NCBI GenBank assembly: GCA_905233385.1
Contig: CAJOEH010000006.1
Location: 71,313-135,312, forward strand
From: an uncultured Oscillospiraceae bacterium
GTDB lineage: Bacteria; Bacillota; Clostridia; Oscillospirales; Oscillospiraceae
Reading direction: 5' to 3'
Length of the DNA: 64,000 nucleotides
The notes beneath the pieces were generated by a model that did no database searches, had not been told where the DNA came from, and saw only the letters and a list, made by a program, of their open reading frames with translations. Shown in pieces: positions 8,356 to 18,318 of the stretch. Made by a program: the position numbers and the translations under genes. Each line of letters opens with the position of its first letter. The stretch's first letter is position 1.

Positions 8356-10950
8356 TCATTCCAGCGGGACGAAATTGTAGCCCTTTTCCAGCGCGAGCTC
8401 CTCCACGAAGGAGCCGCTCCAGCCGTGGACCGTCACCTTTTTCGGATCGCCGAAGGGCGAACAGTAGACCGGATTGCGGTCGTTGTCGTGGTGCGAGGCT
8501 TTCACGGCAAAGAACGGATTGACGATGTAGAGATCCGTCAGGCCGCTGGTGTCCGCGTAGCCCAGTTCCTGATCGTATTCCTCGGTGCAGAACGCCAGAT
8601 CGGCGATCGAGTAGATCTGTATCGGCAGGACCAACGTCTTGATGCTCTCACAGCCGTCGAATGCGTTCTCCGAAATATGGGACAGCGCGACGGGGAACTC
8701 CACGGTTTTCAGCGACTTGCAGTTGCGGAAGAAATCGTGCGGGAGTTCTGTTAAGCCCGCCGGCAGCCGCACCTCCTCCAGCGCGGTGCAGCCGGACAGC
8801 GAACCGATTGTAGGCCCGGTCGTACTACCATAATATACGTACTCCATAATCAGTGAGTCGGGGAAGAAAATCTTTTTCAGACCGGTGCAGTCCCTAAAGC
8901 AGCCCGAAACAGCGTACACGCCCTCGGGCAGCACGACCTCCTCCAGCGCGGTACATCCGCAGAAGGCGCCCGGGTAAATCTTAAGTCCTGCCTCCGGCCA
9001 GCGAATGTTTTTCAGCGACGTGCAGTTCATAAACGCCTTTTGGCCGATATTGTGGACGCTGTCCGGCAGGATGACGGTCTCCAGATTAGGGTAGTCCCGG
9101 AACGCAGATTCGCTGACCATCTCTACACCGCCGAGGACCTTGATCGTCTTCGTCCGATCGATATACTTGCCCCACGAATCTTCGGAAGCGCCGGGTATGA
9201 TGCCGCCGTCCTTGCCGAAGACCAGCGTGCCGTCCGGGAAGAACGCCCATTCGATCATCACGACGCTTTCGTCAGCCCAATGCGTGACAATCCCGCTTGC
9301 CTCCGCGCCGGTCGTGTCGAGCGGCTCATACTTCATCGAAGGATCGACGTTTTTGAGAAAGCGCATCAGGATCGCGGCGACCTGCGCGCGCGTCGCGCTG
9401 CCCTGCGGGTCGAGCAGGAGCTGATTGCCGGATCTCGAGCCGCCGATATAGCCTTCCGCGACGCACCAGCGGATCGCGTCGTTCGCCCACGCGCTGACCT
9501 TCGCCCGGTCGGCAAAGCCGCCGAGTTCGGCTCTGGCGGAAGTGTCCTCATCGATCGTGCCGGCGTAGCGGTAGAGGATCGCCGCCATCTGCTCGCGGGT
9601 GATCGTGTCGTTCGGGGCAAAGCGGCCGCCGCCGACGCCGTCGACGATGTGGTTGTGCGCCGCCCACGCGACCGCGTCCGTGTACCACTGCCCCGCCGGA
9701 ACGTCGGAGAACTTGTTCGCGCCCTCCGCGGGCGAGCCGGCGTAGCGCCAGAGCACGGTCACGAGCATCGCGCGGGTCATCGTCTCGTCCGGCTTGAAGC
9801 GCGTGGGACTGACGCCGTTGAACAGGCCGCGCAGGACGGCGCCCCTGACGGAGTCGTAATACCACTGGGATTCCGGAACGTCGTGCAGCTCGTTGAAGAC
9901 CGTGACCGTCAATTTTCCGATGTCGACTTTCGAGGTATAGCAGTCCGGACAGTAGTACAGCGTCGCATCGGCAGCATATTCTGTCGCATTGCGAAGGACG
10001 GTCTGCTCGGCGTGGTGGCCGTCCTTGTTGACGCAGACCTCCACGTCCAGATGGAACGAGCCGAGATTGCTGTAATTCGGCGTGATCGTCAACTGCCCCC
10101 AGCCGTACACCGACGGATAGCCGATGATCAGACCGGCATACTCAAAGAAGTTTCCGCCGACACTGCCGTCTGTGCCAAAACCAATATCCCGCACGTCCGT
10201 GGCGATCGCCGGCTCGTGCCTGATATACACGTAGATCAAATCCGAGCCGTCCGTGATGCACTTGCTCAGGCGGTTGCCGTCCTCGTCGGCAAAATAGTAG
10301 GACGTGACGGGAGCGTAATGGTCCAGCACGTAGACGTACTCCGCGCTGGCGGTGCCCTCGACCAACTCGTACCGGTTGAAGTTGAGCGCGGCGGTGCAGG
10401 TGACGGCGGTGTAGGTGCCGACGCTCGCGCTGTCGGTATCCCACCCGACGGTGCGCTCAAAGATGCCTTCCTCCAGCGGGAACGGCTCGAAAATGGTATC
10501 TACGGGTTCGCCGGCGACCTCCTTGCCTTTGAAGATCAGGATGACGGCCGCCTGATTGGGCTTGTCGGTCTGATAGCAGATGAGCGGCAGCCACATTTTG
10601 TCGCCCTTCTTCGCGGCGCAGCCTTCCATCAGCGGGCCGGGCATGACGAGGTTGTCTTCCGGCGGCTGACGGGTAAGCGGGGCTTCGATTTCTTCTTCGT
10701 CTTCCGGCAGTTCCAGCCCATGTGTCTGTTCGGGATGCGCCTGCGCGTAAGCCAGCGCGTCGCGGAGCGCCGTCTCGTCGATGACAGGCGCGTCGTCCTC
10801 CGGCACGTCTGCGGAAGCCAGCGCGTCGCGGAGCGCCGCCTCGTCGATCACGGGCGCGTCCTCCTCCGGCACGTCTGCGGAAGATGCCGCCGGGACGGCG
10901 GAAAGCAGCAGAACGAGCGCGAGGAACAGACTCAAAACTCTCTTTTTCAT
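8356..10950 (-). CDS. SLH-domain surface protein with BspA-like leucine-rich repeats
   Basis: MKKRVLSLFLALVLLLSAVPAASS signal peptide; three SLH motifs (FNGVSPTRFKPDETMTRAMLV...); LRR_5-type repeats (FRDCTGLKKIFFPDSL). Confidence 0.88.
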   Translation of the reverse strand: MKKRVLSLFLALVLLLSAVPAASSADVPEEDAPVIDEAALRDALASADVPEDDAPVIDETALRDALAYAQAHPEQTHGLELPEDEEEIEAPLTRQPPEDNLVMPGPLMEGCAAKKGDKMWLPLICYQTDKPNQAAVILIFKGKEVAGEPVDTIFEPFPLEEGIFERTVGWDTDSASVGTYTAVTCTAALNFNRYELVEGTASAEYVYVLDHYAPVTSYYFADEDGNRLSKCITDGSDLIYVYIRHEPAIATDVRDIGFGTDGSVGGNFFEYAGLIIGYPSVYGWGQLTITPNYSNLGSFHLDVEVCVNKDGHHAEQTVLRNATEYAADATLYYCPDCYTSKVDIGKLTVTVFNELHDVPESQWYYDSVRGAVLRGLFNGVSPTRFKPDETMTRAMLVTVLWRYAGSPAEGANKFSDVPAGQWYTDAVAWAAHNHIVDGVGGGRFAPNDTITREQMAAILYRYAGTIDEDTSARAELGGFADRAKVSAWANDAIRWCVAEGYIGGSRSGNQLLLDPQGSATRAQVAAILMRFLKNVDPSMKYEPLDTTGAEASGIVTHWADESVVMIEWAFFPDGTLVFGKDGGIIPGASEDSWGKYIDRTKTIKVLGGVEMVSESAFRDYPNLETVILPDSVHNIGQKAFMNCTSLKNIRWPEAGLKIYPGAFCGCTALEEVVLPEGVYAVSGCFRDCTGLKKIFFPDSLIMEYVYYGSTTGPTIGSLSGCTALEEVRLPAGLTELPHDFFRNCKSLKTVEFPVALSHISENAFDGCESIKTLVLPIQIYSIADLAFCTEEYDQELGYADTSGLTDLYIVNPFFAVKASHHDNDRNPVYCSPFGDPKKVTVHGWSGSFVEELALEKGYNFVPLE
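10750..10881. repeat. 66-bp in-frame tandem duplication within the SLH gene
   Basis: Encodes repeated ADVPEEDAPVIDEAALRDALAS. Confidence 0.85.
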
Positions 10951-11291
10951 GCTTTGTTCTCCTTTTCTTAATTGGATAGAACGAAAAGGCTTCCCCTTGA
11001 GGGGAAGCTGTCATCGGAGGCATCAGCCGACGATGACTGATGAGGTGTTCTTTTTGAATTATGCGCTGCGTATCAGCGCCGCCGGAGGCGGCGACCACCT
11101 CATCCGCCTCGCTGACGCTCGGCACCTGCTTAATGTTGTTGCCAGTTCCGCCGGCATAGCCGTCGCAACGGCTATGAAATCCACAACAATCCCCCGGATT
11201 GTTGTGCCCCTCAAGGGGAAGGCTTATGGGGTGCCGCAGGGGCGGGAGGGGAAACCCCGCACCCTGCGGCTGCTATGGAGGCAAGGATTCG

Positions 11292-12767
11292 TTACGCCGG
11301 GAGGTTGGCCTCGATGTAGTCGAGCAGGCGGCAGAGCATCGCGGCGATCTCCGCGCGCGTCGCGTAGGCGCGCGGCGCGACCGTGGTCGGGCTCTTGCCG
11401 TTGATGATGCCAGCGCCGACCGCCCAGGAGATCGCGTCTTTCGCGTAGCCGGAGATCTGGTTTTGATCCGCGAACTTGCTCAGATCGCCGTCCGCTCTGC
11501 AGTCGATGCCGCAGAGCGTCGCGAAGCGGTAGAGGAAGGCGGCGAGCTGCTCTCTCGTGACGGGATCGTTCGGCGAGAAGGTCGTCGCGCTCGTGCCGTT
11601 GCAGATGCCGCCGGCATACGCCCAGATGACCGCGTTGTAATACCATTTATCGTATTCGACGTCGGTGAAGATCTTGTATTCCCCGAACGCTTGCTCATTT
11701 CCCGCGAGATTGTAGAGTACCTGCACGACCATCGCGCGGGTCGTCGTGCCGTTCGGCTCAAAGGTCGTGTCCGTGGTGCCTTTCATCAAGCCTGCCCAAT
11801 AGATATCGCACACATACGGATAATACCAGGCATTCTCCTGCACGTCGGCGAAAGGCGTCTTATCAATGGGAGCAAAATTCAGTTTATGCTCCTGCGCATA
11901 CGTTTCGGCATAACCGCCGCTCGTGGCATAGAGAGTGCAGGTATATTTCTTCGGGAAAAAGTCCGCAGGCAGATACTCGATGCAGTCCGGCACGTAAATC
12001 GCATTGGGCGAGAATCTTGAATCAAATGTACCGTCTTCTACAACGCGGACGTTGTCTCCGAGCACGACAGTCGGATCGTCGATCCTGCAGGATGCTGCGA
12101 CGCGAGTAACGGGAGTGCCGTCGAGTTCCGCCGGAACGGCACAATTGTCCGTCAGCAGAATGATCGTGTATTCTTTCTCGTCCAAACGGTACATTCCGCT
12201 CGCGGCCATCATCAGACGTTCTTCCGGGATGCCGTCGACTGTGACAAGAAGGCCCGGATCCAAGTATTCCTTGTGCTTCTCATAGCCGACATACTTGCTT
12301 GTTAGGATCATAGAGGCTTCTTCTCTGCATTCTTCCGAGAGGGAAAAGCCTTCGGGTAAAAAGCAGTAGCTGACATAGTAATTCAGCGTATACTTCTGCT
12401 GAATGGTGACCTCGTTGTTCGGCATACAGAGGAAGAGCCTTCTGCCGTACTCGTCGGAGCATATCGCATGCTCGCCGATAAAGGTGAGCGTATCCGGCAG
12501 GATAATGCCTCTGCAGTGGATATAGGACAAGGCATAGGAGACAAGCTCCGTTACGCTGCAGCCGTCCACCGTCTCCGGAAGCACCAGGATATCGTCCAAC
12601 TTGTCCGGCTCGCAGCCGGCGATGATCGCCTTGTTTTCGGCCGGATAGACTTGATAATACACGCCGTCGACCTCTTTTTCATAAGAGGTCCCTTCCGCGC
12701 TGACCGCAGGAACGACGGAAAGCAGCAGAACGACCGCGAGGAAGAGGGACAGAACTCTCTTTTTCAT
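11292..12767 (-). CDS. SLH-domain surface protein
   Basis: Signal peptide MKKRVLSLFLAVVLLLSVVPAVSA; C-terminal SLH repeats (FADVQENAWYYPYVCDIYWAGLMKGTTDTTFEPNGTTTRAM). Confidence 0.85.
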   Translation of the reverse strand: MKKRVLSLFLAVVLLLSVVPAVSAEGTSYEKEVDGVYYQVYPAENKAIIAGCEPDKLDDILVLPETVDGCSVTELVSYALSYIHCRGIILPDTLTFIGEHAICSDEYGRRLFLCMPNNEVTIQQKYTLNYYVSYCFLPEGFSLSEECREEASMILTSKYVGYEKHKEYLDPGLLVTVDGIPEERLMMAASGMYRLDEKEYTIILLTDNCAVPAELDGTPVTRVAASCRIDDPTVVLGDNVRVVEDGTFDSRFSPNAIYVPDCIEYLPADFFPKKYTCTLYATSGGYAETYAQEHKLNFAPIDKTPFADVQENAWYYPYVCDIYWAGLMKGTTDTTFEPNGTTTRAMVVQVLYNLAGNEQAFGEYKIFTDVEYDKWYYNAVIWAYAGGICNGTSATTFSPNDPVTREQLAAFLYRFATLCGIDCRADGDLSKFADQNQISGYAKDAISWAVGAGIINGKSPTTVAPRAYATRAEIAAMLCRLLDYIEANLPA

Positions 12768-12851
12768 TGGTGGTTCTCCTTTCGTGTTTCAGGGAGTGCC
12801 GCAGGGGCGGGAGAGGAAGCCCGCGCCCTGCTGCTGCTATGGAGGCAAGGA

Positions 12852-14831
12852 TTACTTCTTTGTGATATTTTCAATAAAACGCATCAGGATCGTTGCGACC
12901 TGGGCGCGGGTCGCGTTGCCCTGCGGCAGGAGTTTGCCGTCGGAGCCTCCGATAATGCCCTCGGCGACCGTCCATGCGATCGCGTCGGTCGCATAGGCGC
13001 TGACTTTCGCCTGATCGGGGAACACGCTCAGATCGCCCTTCTTGCTCGTATCAAAGCCTTTTTTGTTCGCGTAGCGGTAGAGGATCGCCGCCATTTGCTC
13101 GCGGGTGATGTTGCCGTTCGGATCGAACTTTCCGTCGCCGACGCCGCCGACGATGCCGTTATGCGACGCCCACGCGACCGCGTCCGTGTACCACTCTCCG
13201 TCCGGCACGTCGGTAAACTCGTTCTTGCCCTCCTTCGGGCTGTTCTCATACCGCCAGAGGACGGTCACGAGCATCGCGCGGGTCATCGGACTGTTCGGCG
13301 CGAATACGAATTCACTGACGCCGTTCATCAAGCCGTTTTTCAGCGCATAGTAAACGCTCGGCGCAAACCAGTCCGTGTCATTTACATCATTCATGCCCTG
13401 CTTTTTGCCGCACACAACGCAATTGCCGTTCCATTCGGTGTACTCGTGCCCGGTTGCAGGCAGCTTCAGGACCCGCTGCCGCTCTCCGCAGGCGCAGACC
13501 GTGTCGACCCAGCCCTCAGCGTAGCAATTCGGCTCCAGGTATTCAATACAGAAGTTGTGAACGTGCGTATCTGCTTCCCAAGTCCGGATAAGGTTGCTTG
13601 GCATCTCCGTCCAGCCGGTGCTGTCCTTGCGAGTGAACAGCTTCATGCCGGGGATCGGATAGGTATCGTTCAAGATGGCAAAGCCGCCATTTTTGTCTGC
13701 GGCGACGCCGGAGCAGAAAGCGTTTTCCCCGATCGCAGGCGCGTCGCCTTCAAAGTAGACCTCCTTGAGATTGTTGCAGAAGTAGAATGCCGCCTCTCCG
13801 ATACTTTTCAGCGAAGCGGGAAAACGAACCGACTGCAGATCAAGGCTTTCGTTGAACGCGTAGATCCCGATGCTTTCCAGGCCATCGTTGAAATACACGT
13901 TTTTCAAATGACTGCCAATGAACGCAAAATCTCCGATCGTCTTGAGGTTTTTCCCGAATGAAATGTACTCTAATGAGGAGAATGCACGATTACCTATCGT
14001 GATCAGGCTGTCGGGCAGATAGATCGCCTTCAGCGCAGAGCTAAGGAACGCGCCGTCCTCGATCGTTTCCACACCCTCCGGCACGGCATAAAAGGTCGGC
14101 GCCTGACCGTAAGAGTTGTCCGGCGAGAGATAACGAACGAGCGATTTCCCGTCCGCGGAAAACAAGCAGAGCCCTCTTTGCACTAAGCAAGCGTTTTCCG
14201 CTTCGGAAAAATGCACATTGCCTTTACACGTCAGCGAACCGATACTGAGATACCGCAGGGAAGCCGGCAAATATACATCGCGGATTCTGTCTTCCACAGG
14301 ATTATACAGCGCAAGCGAGGCGATGCCGACGGTTCCCTCTGCGATTTGGACCACGCCCTTCGAGTCGAGAGACGGTACGACCTTTACCAGCCAATTATCT
14401 ACATACCACGCCTCGTCCCGATACACGGGACACTTCCCGGCGTCGTCGAACTCGCCGAGCGTGCGAAGACTGTCGGGCAGGTCCAGCGAAGTCAGCGCGT
14501 TGCATCCCTTGAATGCAGAATCGCCGATATAAGTGACCGTTTCGGGGATCGTGACCGAGGCGAGCACTGCGCAGTCTAAAAAAGCGTATTTCAGGATTTT
14601 TGTGACCTTGACGCCCTCGATCTCCTCCGGGATCGTCACCGCAGTCACAGTTTTGTCGCAATAGATGATGGCGCCATAGTCTTTGTCAAAGTAGATCACG
14701 CCGCCTTCCGCAGGATATGTCGCGTCGTAATTGCTGAATGACGCATCGTACAACTGTCTGGCGGATGCCGCCGGGACGGCGGAAAGCAGCAGAACGAGCG
14801 CGAGGAACAGGGACAGAACTCTCTTTTTCAT
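12852..14831 (-). CDS. SLH-domain surface protein with BspA-like LRR
   Basis: Signal peptide MKKRVLSLFLALVLLLSAVPAASA (start trimmed); LRR_5 repeats; three SLH motifs. Confidence 0.87.
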   Translation of the reverse strand: MKKRVLSLFLALVLLLSAVPAASARQLYDASFSNYDATYPAEGGVIYFDKDYGAIIYCDKTVTAVTIPEEIEGVKVTKILKYAFLDCAVLASVTIPETVTYIGDSAFKGCNALTSLDLPDSLRTLGEFDDAGKCPVYRDEAWYVDNWLVKVVPSLDSKGVVQIAEGTVGIASLALYNPVEDRIRDVYLPASLRYLSIGSLTCKGNVHFSEAENACLVQRGLCLFSADGKSLVRYLSPDNSYGQAPTFYAVPEGVETIEDGAFLSSALKAIYLPDSLITIGNRAFSSLEYISFGKNLKTIGDFAFIGSHLKNVYFNDGLESIGIYAFNESLDLQSVRFPASLKSIGEAAFYFCNNLKEVYFEGDAPAIGENAFCSGVAADKNGGFAILNDTYPIPGMKLFTRKDSTGWTEMPSNLIRTWEADTHVHNFCIEYLEPNCYAEGWVDTVCACGERQRVLKLPATGHEYTEWNGNCVVCGKKQGMNDVNDTDWFAPSVYYALKNGLMNGVSEFVFAPNSPMTRAMLVTVLWRYENSPKEGKNEFTDVPDGEWYTDAVAWASHNGIVGGVGDGKFDPNGNITREQMAAILYRYANKKGFDTSKKGDLSVFPDQAKVSAYATDAIAWTVAEGIIGGSDGKLLPQGNATRAQVATILMRFIENITKK

Positions 14832-15341
14832 TCGTGGTTCTCCTTTGCTTGTTTTTGAGGATTCCCCTTGCGTAAACGATGATGAAATCCCTCGACCTTT
14901 GCAGAGCAGTGAGATCATCGCAGCCCTCTTTTGCTTAAAAGAGGGGCAGGGGAGATTTAACCTTAATCGCTCGCCGCAGGCGGTTTCAATTCATTTTGTC
15001 TGATTATACACTATTCTCCGTAATTACATAAAGAATCAAAATTTGAAGAAAGAATTGAAATGCCCTGCGGGCGGCAGAAAAGGTTAAATCATCCGCCCCG
15101 GTGCGCACACCGGGGCACCTTCTTTTGACAAAAGAAGGCTTTGGGCGCCGCCTGTCAAGCCCGTGAAACGCCGCTTTTTGTGCGGGAACGGTACGAGCTG
15201 CCAACATCGCCCATCACCTATATAGAGCCTCGAAAAACGGATCTGCAACCGATTTTGACAATATTTTTTCGTCGATTGACAAGGGGATTTTTTCATGCTA
15301 TGGTAGCCCCAGATACAACTTTTGACGCAGGAGGATTTGGC

Positions 15342-15911
15342 ATGTTTCCTCTGATCATTCTCACAATCGAGGACGAAACCAGCCGCGATTTTTTGCTCCG
15401 TTTCTATGTGAACAGCGTGACGCGGATGTATCTGGAGGCCGTGAAGTACGTCTCCGATAAGGAGGCCGCCGAGGACGTCGTCTCGGAAGCGGTCGTCAAG
15501 CTGGTGGAGAAGGCCGATCTGCTGCAGCAGCTCGATGCGGACAAGCGGCTCCCTTACGCGATCACGACCGTGCGCCACATGGCGTACCGTCATCTGCGGC
15601 AGGAGAACCGGCTGAAGCTGACGAGCTTCGAGGCGCTGGAGGAGCTGCTTCCGTCCGAAGACGGGGAAGCGACGGACGACAAGATCCTGAAAGAACAGCG
15701 CAAGGCCCGCCTGCGTGAGCTGCTCGCCGCCATTCCCACGGAGGACCGCCTGCTGCTGGAAGAAAAGTACGTTTTGCTCTGGTCGGACGAGGAGATCGCG
15801 AAGACGCTTGACATCCTGCCGAACAGCGTCCGCATGCGGCTCACCCGCGCCAAGCGACGCGTCGCCGACGCGCTGTCCGCGCAGGGCTTTCGCCTGAACG
15901 ACTGGGTTTGA
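15342..15911 (+). CDS. RNA polymerase ECF-type sigma-70 factor
   Basis: YVSDKEAAEDVVSEAVVKLVEK; EEIAKTLDILPNSVRMRLTRAKRRV (region 4); RBS aggagg upstream of ATG. Confidence 0.85.
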   Translation: MFPLIILTIEDETSRDFLLRFYVNSVTRMYLEAVKYVSDKEAAEDVVSEAVVKLVEKADLLQQLDADKRLPYAITTVRHMAYRHLRQENRLKLTSFEALEELLPSEDGEATDDKILKEQRKARLRELLAAIPTEDRLLLEEKYVLLWSDEEIAKTLDILPNSVRMRLTRAKRRVADALSAQGFRLNDWV

Positions 15912-15927
15912 GACAGGAGGCGGAACG

Positions 15928-16938
15928 ATGAAAGAAGTAATCAACAGCGAAACGCTGTATGAGCGCTATGCCGACGCGGTGACCGCGCTGGTGATGGATC
16001 GGTATGTGACCGCGCTGGCCGAATCTCTGGCGGCGGAGGACCGCGCGCCGGTCGAGATCAGCGCGGCGCTGGATCAAAAGTGCCGGCAGATCATCAAAAA
16101 GGGCTGCGCAAAACAACTGCGCCGGAGCATCGGGAAAAAGCTGCTGCACGGCGCGCGCGTGGCGATGTTCGCATTCCTGATCCTGTGCGGCGTGTTTGCG
16201 ATCCTTTTCTCGACCGTCGAGGCCATCCGCGACCCGATCGTCAAGTTCTTTATCGAGCAGAAGAAAGAACCTCCCGAGGTCCCTGCCGAGGAGCAGAAGG
16301 AGTACGACCGCAGCGAGGACGTTCTCGCGGGCTTGCTGCCGGAAAGCTATGAGCCGGTGGAATGTGTACGGTCGTCCGACGGCGATCTGACGATCCGCTA
16401 CGCCGACGACGGCGACGGTATCGTCTCCTATGATGAATATGTTTTGGAAAACGGGACGTATCGGAACGATACGGAGGACGCCGCGACGGAAGACGTCAAC
16501 GTCGGCGGACGGGACGCGCTTCTGGTCGAAAGGGACGGATTTCAGGTCGTTTGGCACAGCGCCTCGGGCGACGCGGTGTGTTGTTTGGAGGGCAACCGGT
16601 TGAGCCGCGAGGAGATCCTCGCGATCGCCGAGGCGATTGAAAGCGGCAGAGAGGAAACCACGTCCGCCGAAAGCGACGGCGAACACGCGGAGCCGGTCCT
16701 GCCGGAGCGGAAAGCGGCGGCCGATTACGTTATCACGACGCCGTCACACGGCAAGCTTCATATCAATATCGATCAAATCGATATCAACAGCGTGGATATC
16801 AAGGACGTCGTTTCCGGAAACATCACGTACCCCGGCCTCGACGCGGCGCTGATAGAATCGGGCAGCCAATTCGTGTGGAACAGCGCAGACGGACAGCAGA
16901 CGGGAAACGAGTCCGGCGGCTGGCCGGTCCTTCCCTGA
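15928..16938 (+). CDS. DUF4367-type membrane protein, putative anti-sigma factor
   Basis: Cotranscribed with the ECF sigma gene; single TM; C-terminal VGGRDALLVERDGFQVVWHSASGDAVCCLEG...LSREEILAIAEAI. Confidence 0.75.
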   Translation: MKEVINSETLYERYADAVTALVMDRYVTALAESLAAEDRAPVEISAALDQKCRQIIKKGCAKQLRRSIGKKLLHGARVAMFAFLILCGVFAILFSTVEAIRDPIVKFFIEQKKEPPEVPAEEQKEYDRSEDVLAGLLPESYEPVECVRSSDGDLTIRYADDGDGIVSYDEYVLENGTYRNDTEDAATEDVNVGGRDALLVERDGFQVVWHSASGDAVCCLEGNRLSREEILAIAEAIESGREETTSAESDGEHAEPVLPERKAAADYVITTPSHGKLHINIDQIDINSVDIKDVVSGNITYPGLDAALIESGSQFVWNSADGQQTGNESGGWPVLP

Positions 16939-16973
16939 GCAGAGCGGCAATCGCCGGCATACCCAAAACAGCA

Positions 16974-17012
16974 TAAAAAAGACGGCTGCGGATGCAGCCG
17001 GCTTTTTTATGC
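16974..17012. terminator. Bidirectional terminator between convergent genes
   Basis: aaaaaagacggctgcggatgcagccggctttttta. Confidence 0.8.
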
Positions 17013-18041
17013 CTCGGCGAGCAGGCGCGCGCGTTCGCGCTTCGCGGCCTGCAGCTCGACCTCATCGGTGAAGCCCCACTCGTTTTCCAGCAGATCGACG
17101 ATCCTTCCGTAGGTCTCCGCGGCCTTGACGCGGTCGCCCGTGATCTCATAGATGTCGGCGATCCCCATGAGCGCGTCCTGATATCTCGGCCGCTTCGGAT
17201 CGGCGGCGAAGGCGCGCTCGTAGCAGTCGATCGCTTTGCCGTAGTCGCATTTCGCGGCGTAGTACTGCGCGGCCTCGAAGAGGACGGCGTCGTTCTCCGG
17301 CTGCTCCTGCAGCAGTTCTTCGATGATCCCGTCGGCGGTCGGCGCGTCGAACCGCGCGAGCGCGATGTACGCGCGGTAGACCCGCTTCATGACGGGGTGC
17401 GCCTTTTCCAGCCTGCAATACCGCTCTAACCACAGCTCCGCCTCGTCGGCGCGGTGGTCGGCGAGCAGATTGTCGATCAGATACATGTACGGCAGGGCCA
17501 CGGCGGGGTTGGCTTCCACGATCTCACGGTAGAAGTCGATCGCCTTGCTGTGATTGGCGACGTTCCAGTCCCAGACGGCGTGGCGCTCCGCCTGCGCCAG
17601 CTCCCAGTACTTGCCCTTTTCGCCCGGGGAGCGGCGAATGGCGTCCTTCGCGTAGCGGCGGACCTTCTCGGCATACGCGTTCATGCGGTGCCAGTAGAGG
17701 TAGGAGAGCAGCTCCGTCGCCCGCTTCTGATAAGCTTGCGCGGCAAGCTGTTCTTTCAGGAAGTCCTCAAACTCCCGAAATACGTCCTGCGGCAGCTCCT
17801 CCTCGACGTCCATGCGGTTTTCGATGCGGTTGAGCCGCTGCTCGACCGTCAGATCGAACAGCTCGTCGATCGTGACGCCGAAGATCTCCGCCAACAGCGG
17901 CAGCGCGGTGATGTCCGGCATCGCCACGGCGTTCTCCCATTTGGACACGGACTGCGGCGCGAGCCCAAGCTGCCCCGCGAGCTGTTCCTGCGTCAGCCCC
18001 GCCTTGCAGCGCAGCTGTTTGATTTTCTTTCCGAGTTCCAT
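17007..18041 (-). CDS. XRE-family regulator with TPR-like repeats
   Basis: MELGKKIKQLRCKAGLTQEQLAGQLGLAPQSVSKWENAVAMPDI; C-terminal TPR-like helices. Confidence 0.88.
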   Translation of the reverse strand: MELGKKIKQLRCKAGLTQEQLAGQLGLAPQSVSKWENAVAMPDITALPLLAEIFGVTIDELFDLTVEQRLNRIENRMDVEEELPQDVFREFEDFLKEQLAAQAYQKRATELLSYLYWHRMNAYAEKVRRYAKDAIRRSPGEKGKYWELAQAERHAVWDWNVANHSKAIDFYREIVEANPAVALPYMYLIDNLLADHRADEAELWLERYCRLEKAHPVMKRVYRAYIALARFDAPTADGIIEELLQEQPENDAVLFEAAQYYAAKCDYGKAIDCYERAFAADPKRPRYQDALMGIADIYEITGDRVKAAETYGRIVDLLENEWGFTDEVELQAAKRERARLLAEA

Positions 18042-18280
18042 TGTATGACCTCCTTGCGGCCGTTTTGTGTTTCTGTGCTCATTATACACGGACGGCGCGA
18101 GAGATGCAATCACGCAGATCGCGAGCCCGCTCGCCTGACGGTGGAATCACATCGGGAGCGCGAATAGAATCTGACCGTAGGGAGGCATGCCCACATGCCT
18201 CCGCGAAAAACAGAGCGCGGTCGGTACCGAGACACGGAGGCGTCAGGGGACGCCTCCCTACGACCGGCCGGAACGATTTG

Positions 18281-18318
18281 AAACGGAGGCGGCTTCCGAA
18301 AGGAAACCGCCTCCGTTT
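18281..18318 (-). terminator. spoVT terminator
   Basis: aaacggaggcggcttccgaaaggaaaccgcctccgtttt. Confidence 0.75.

Noticed and set aside
9040-10971. 643-aa plus-strand ORF opposite the SLH gene, and similar long ORFs at 3560-4864, 4855-6135, 11199-12020, 12468-13961 and 22857-24098
   Set aside because: Complement-strand artefacts of genes with clear domain signatures.
15924-16686. 281-aa minus-strand ORF opposite the DUF4367 gene
   Set aside because: Antisense artefact; the plus-strand gene is coupled to the sigma factor gene.
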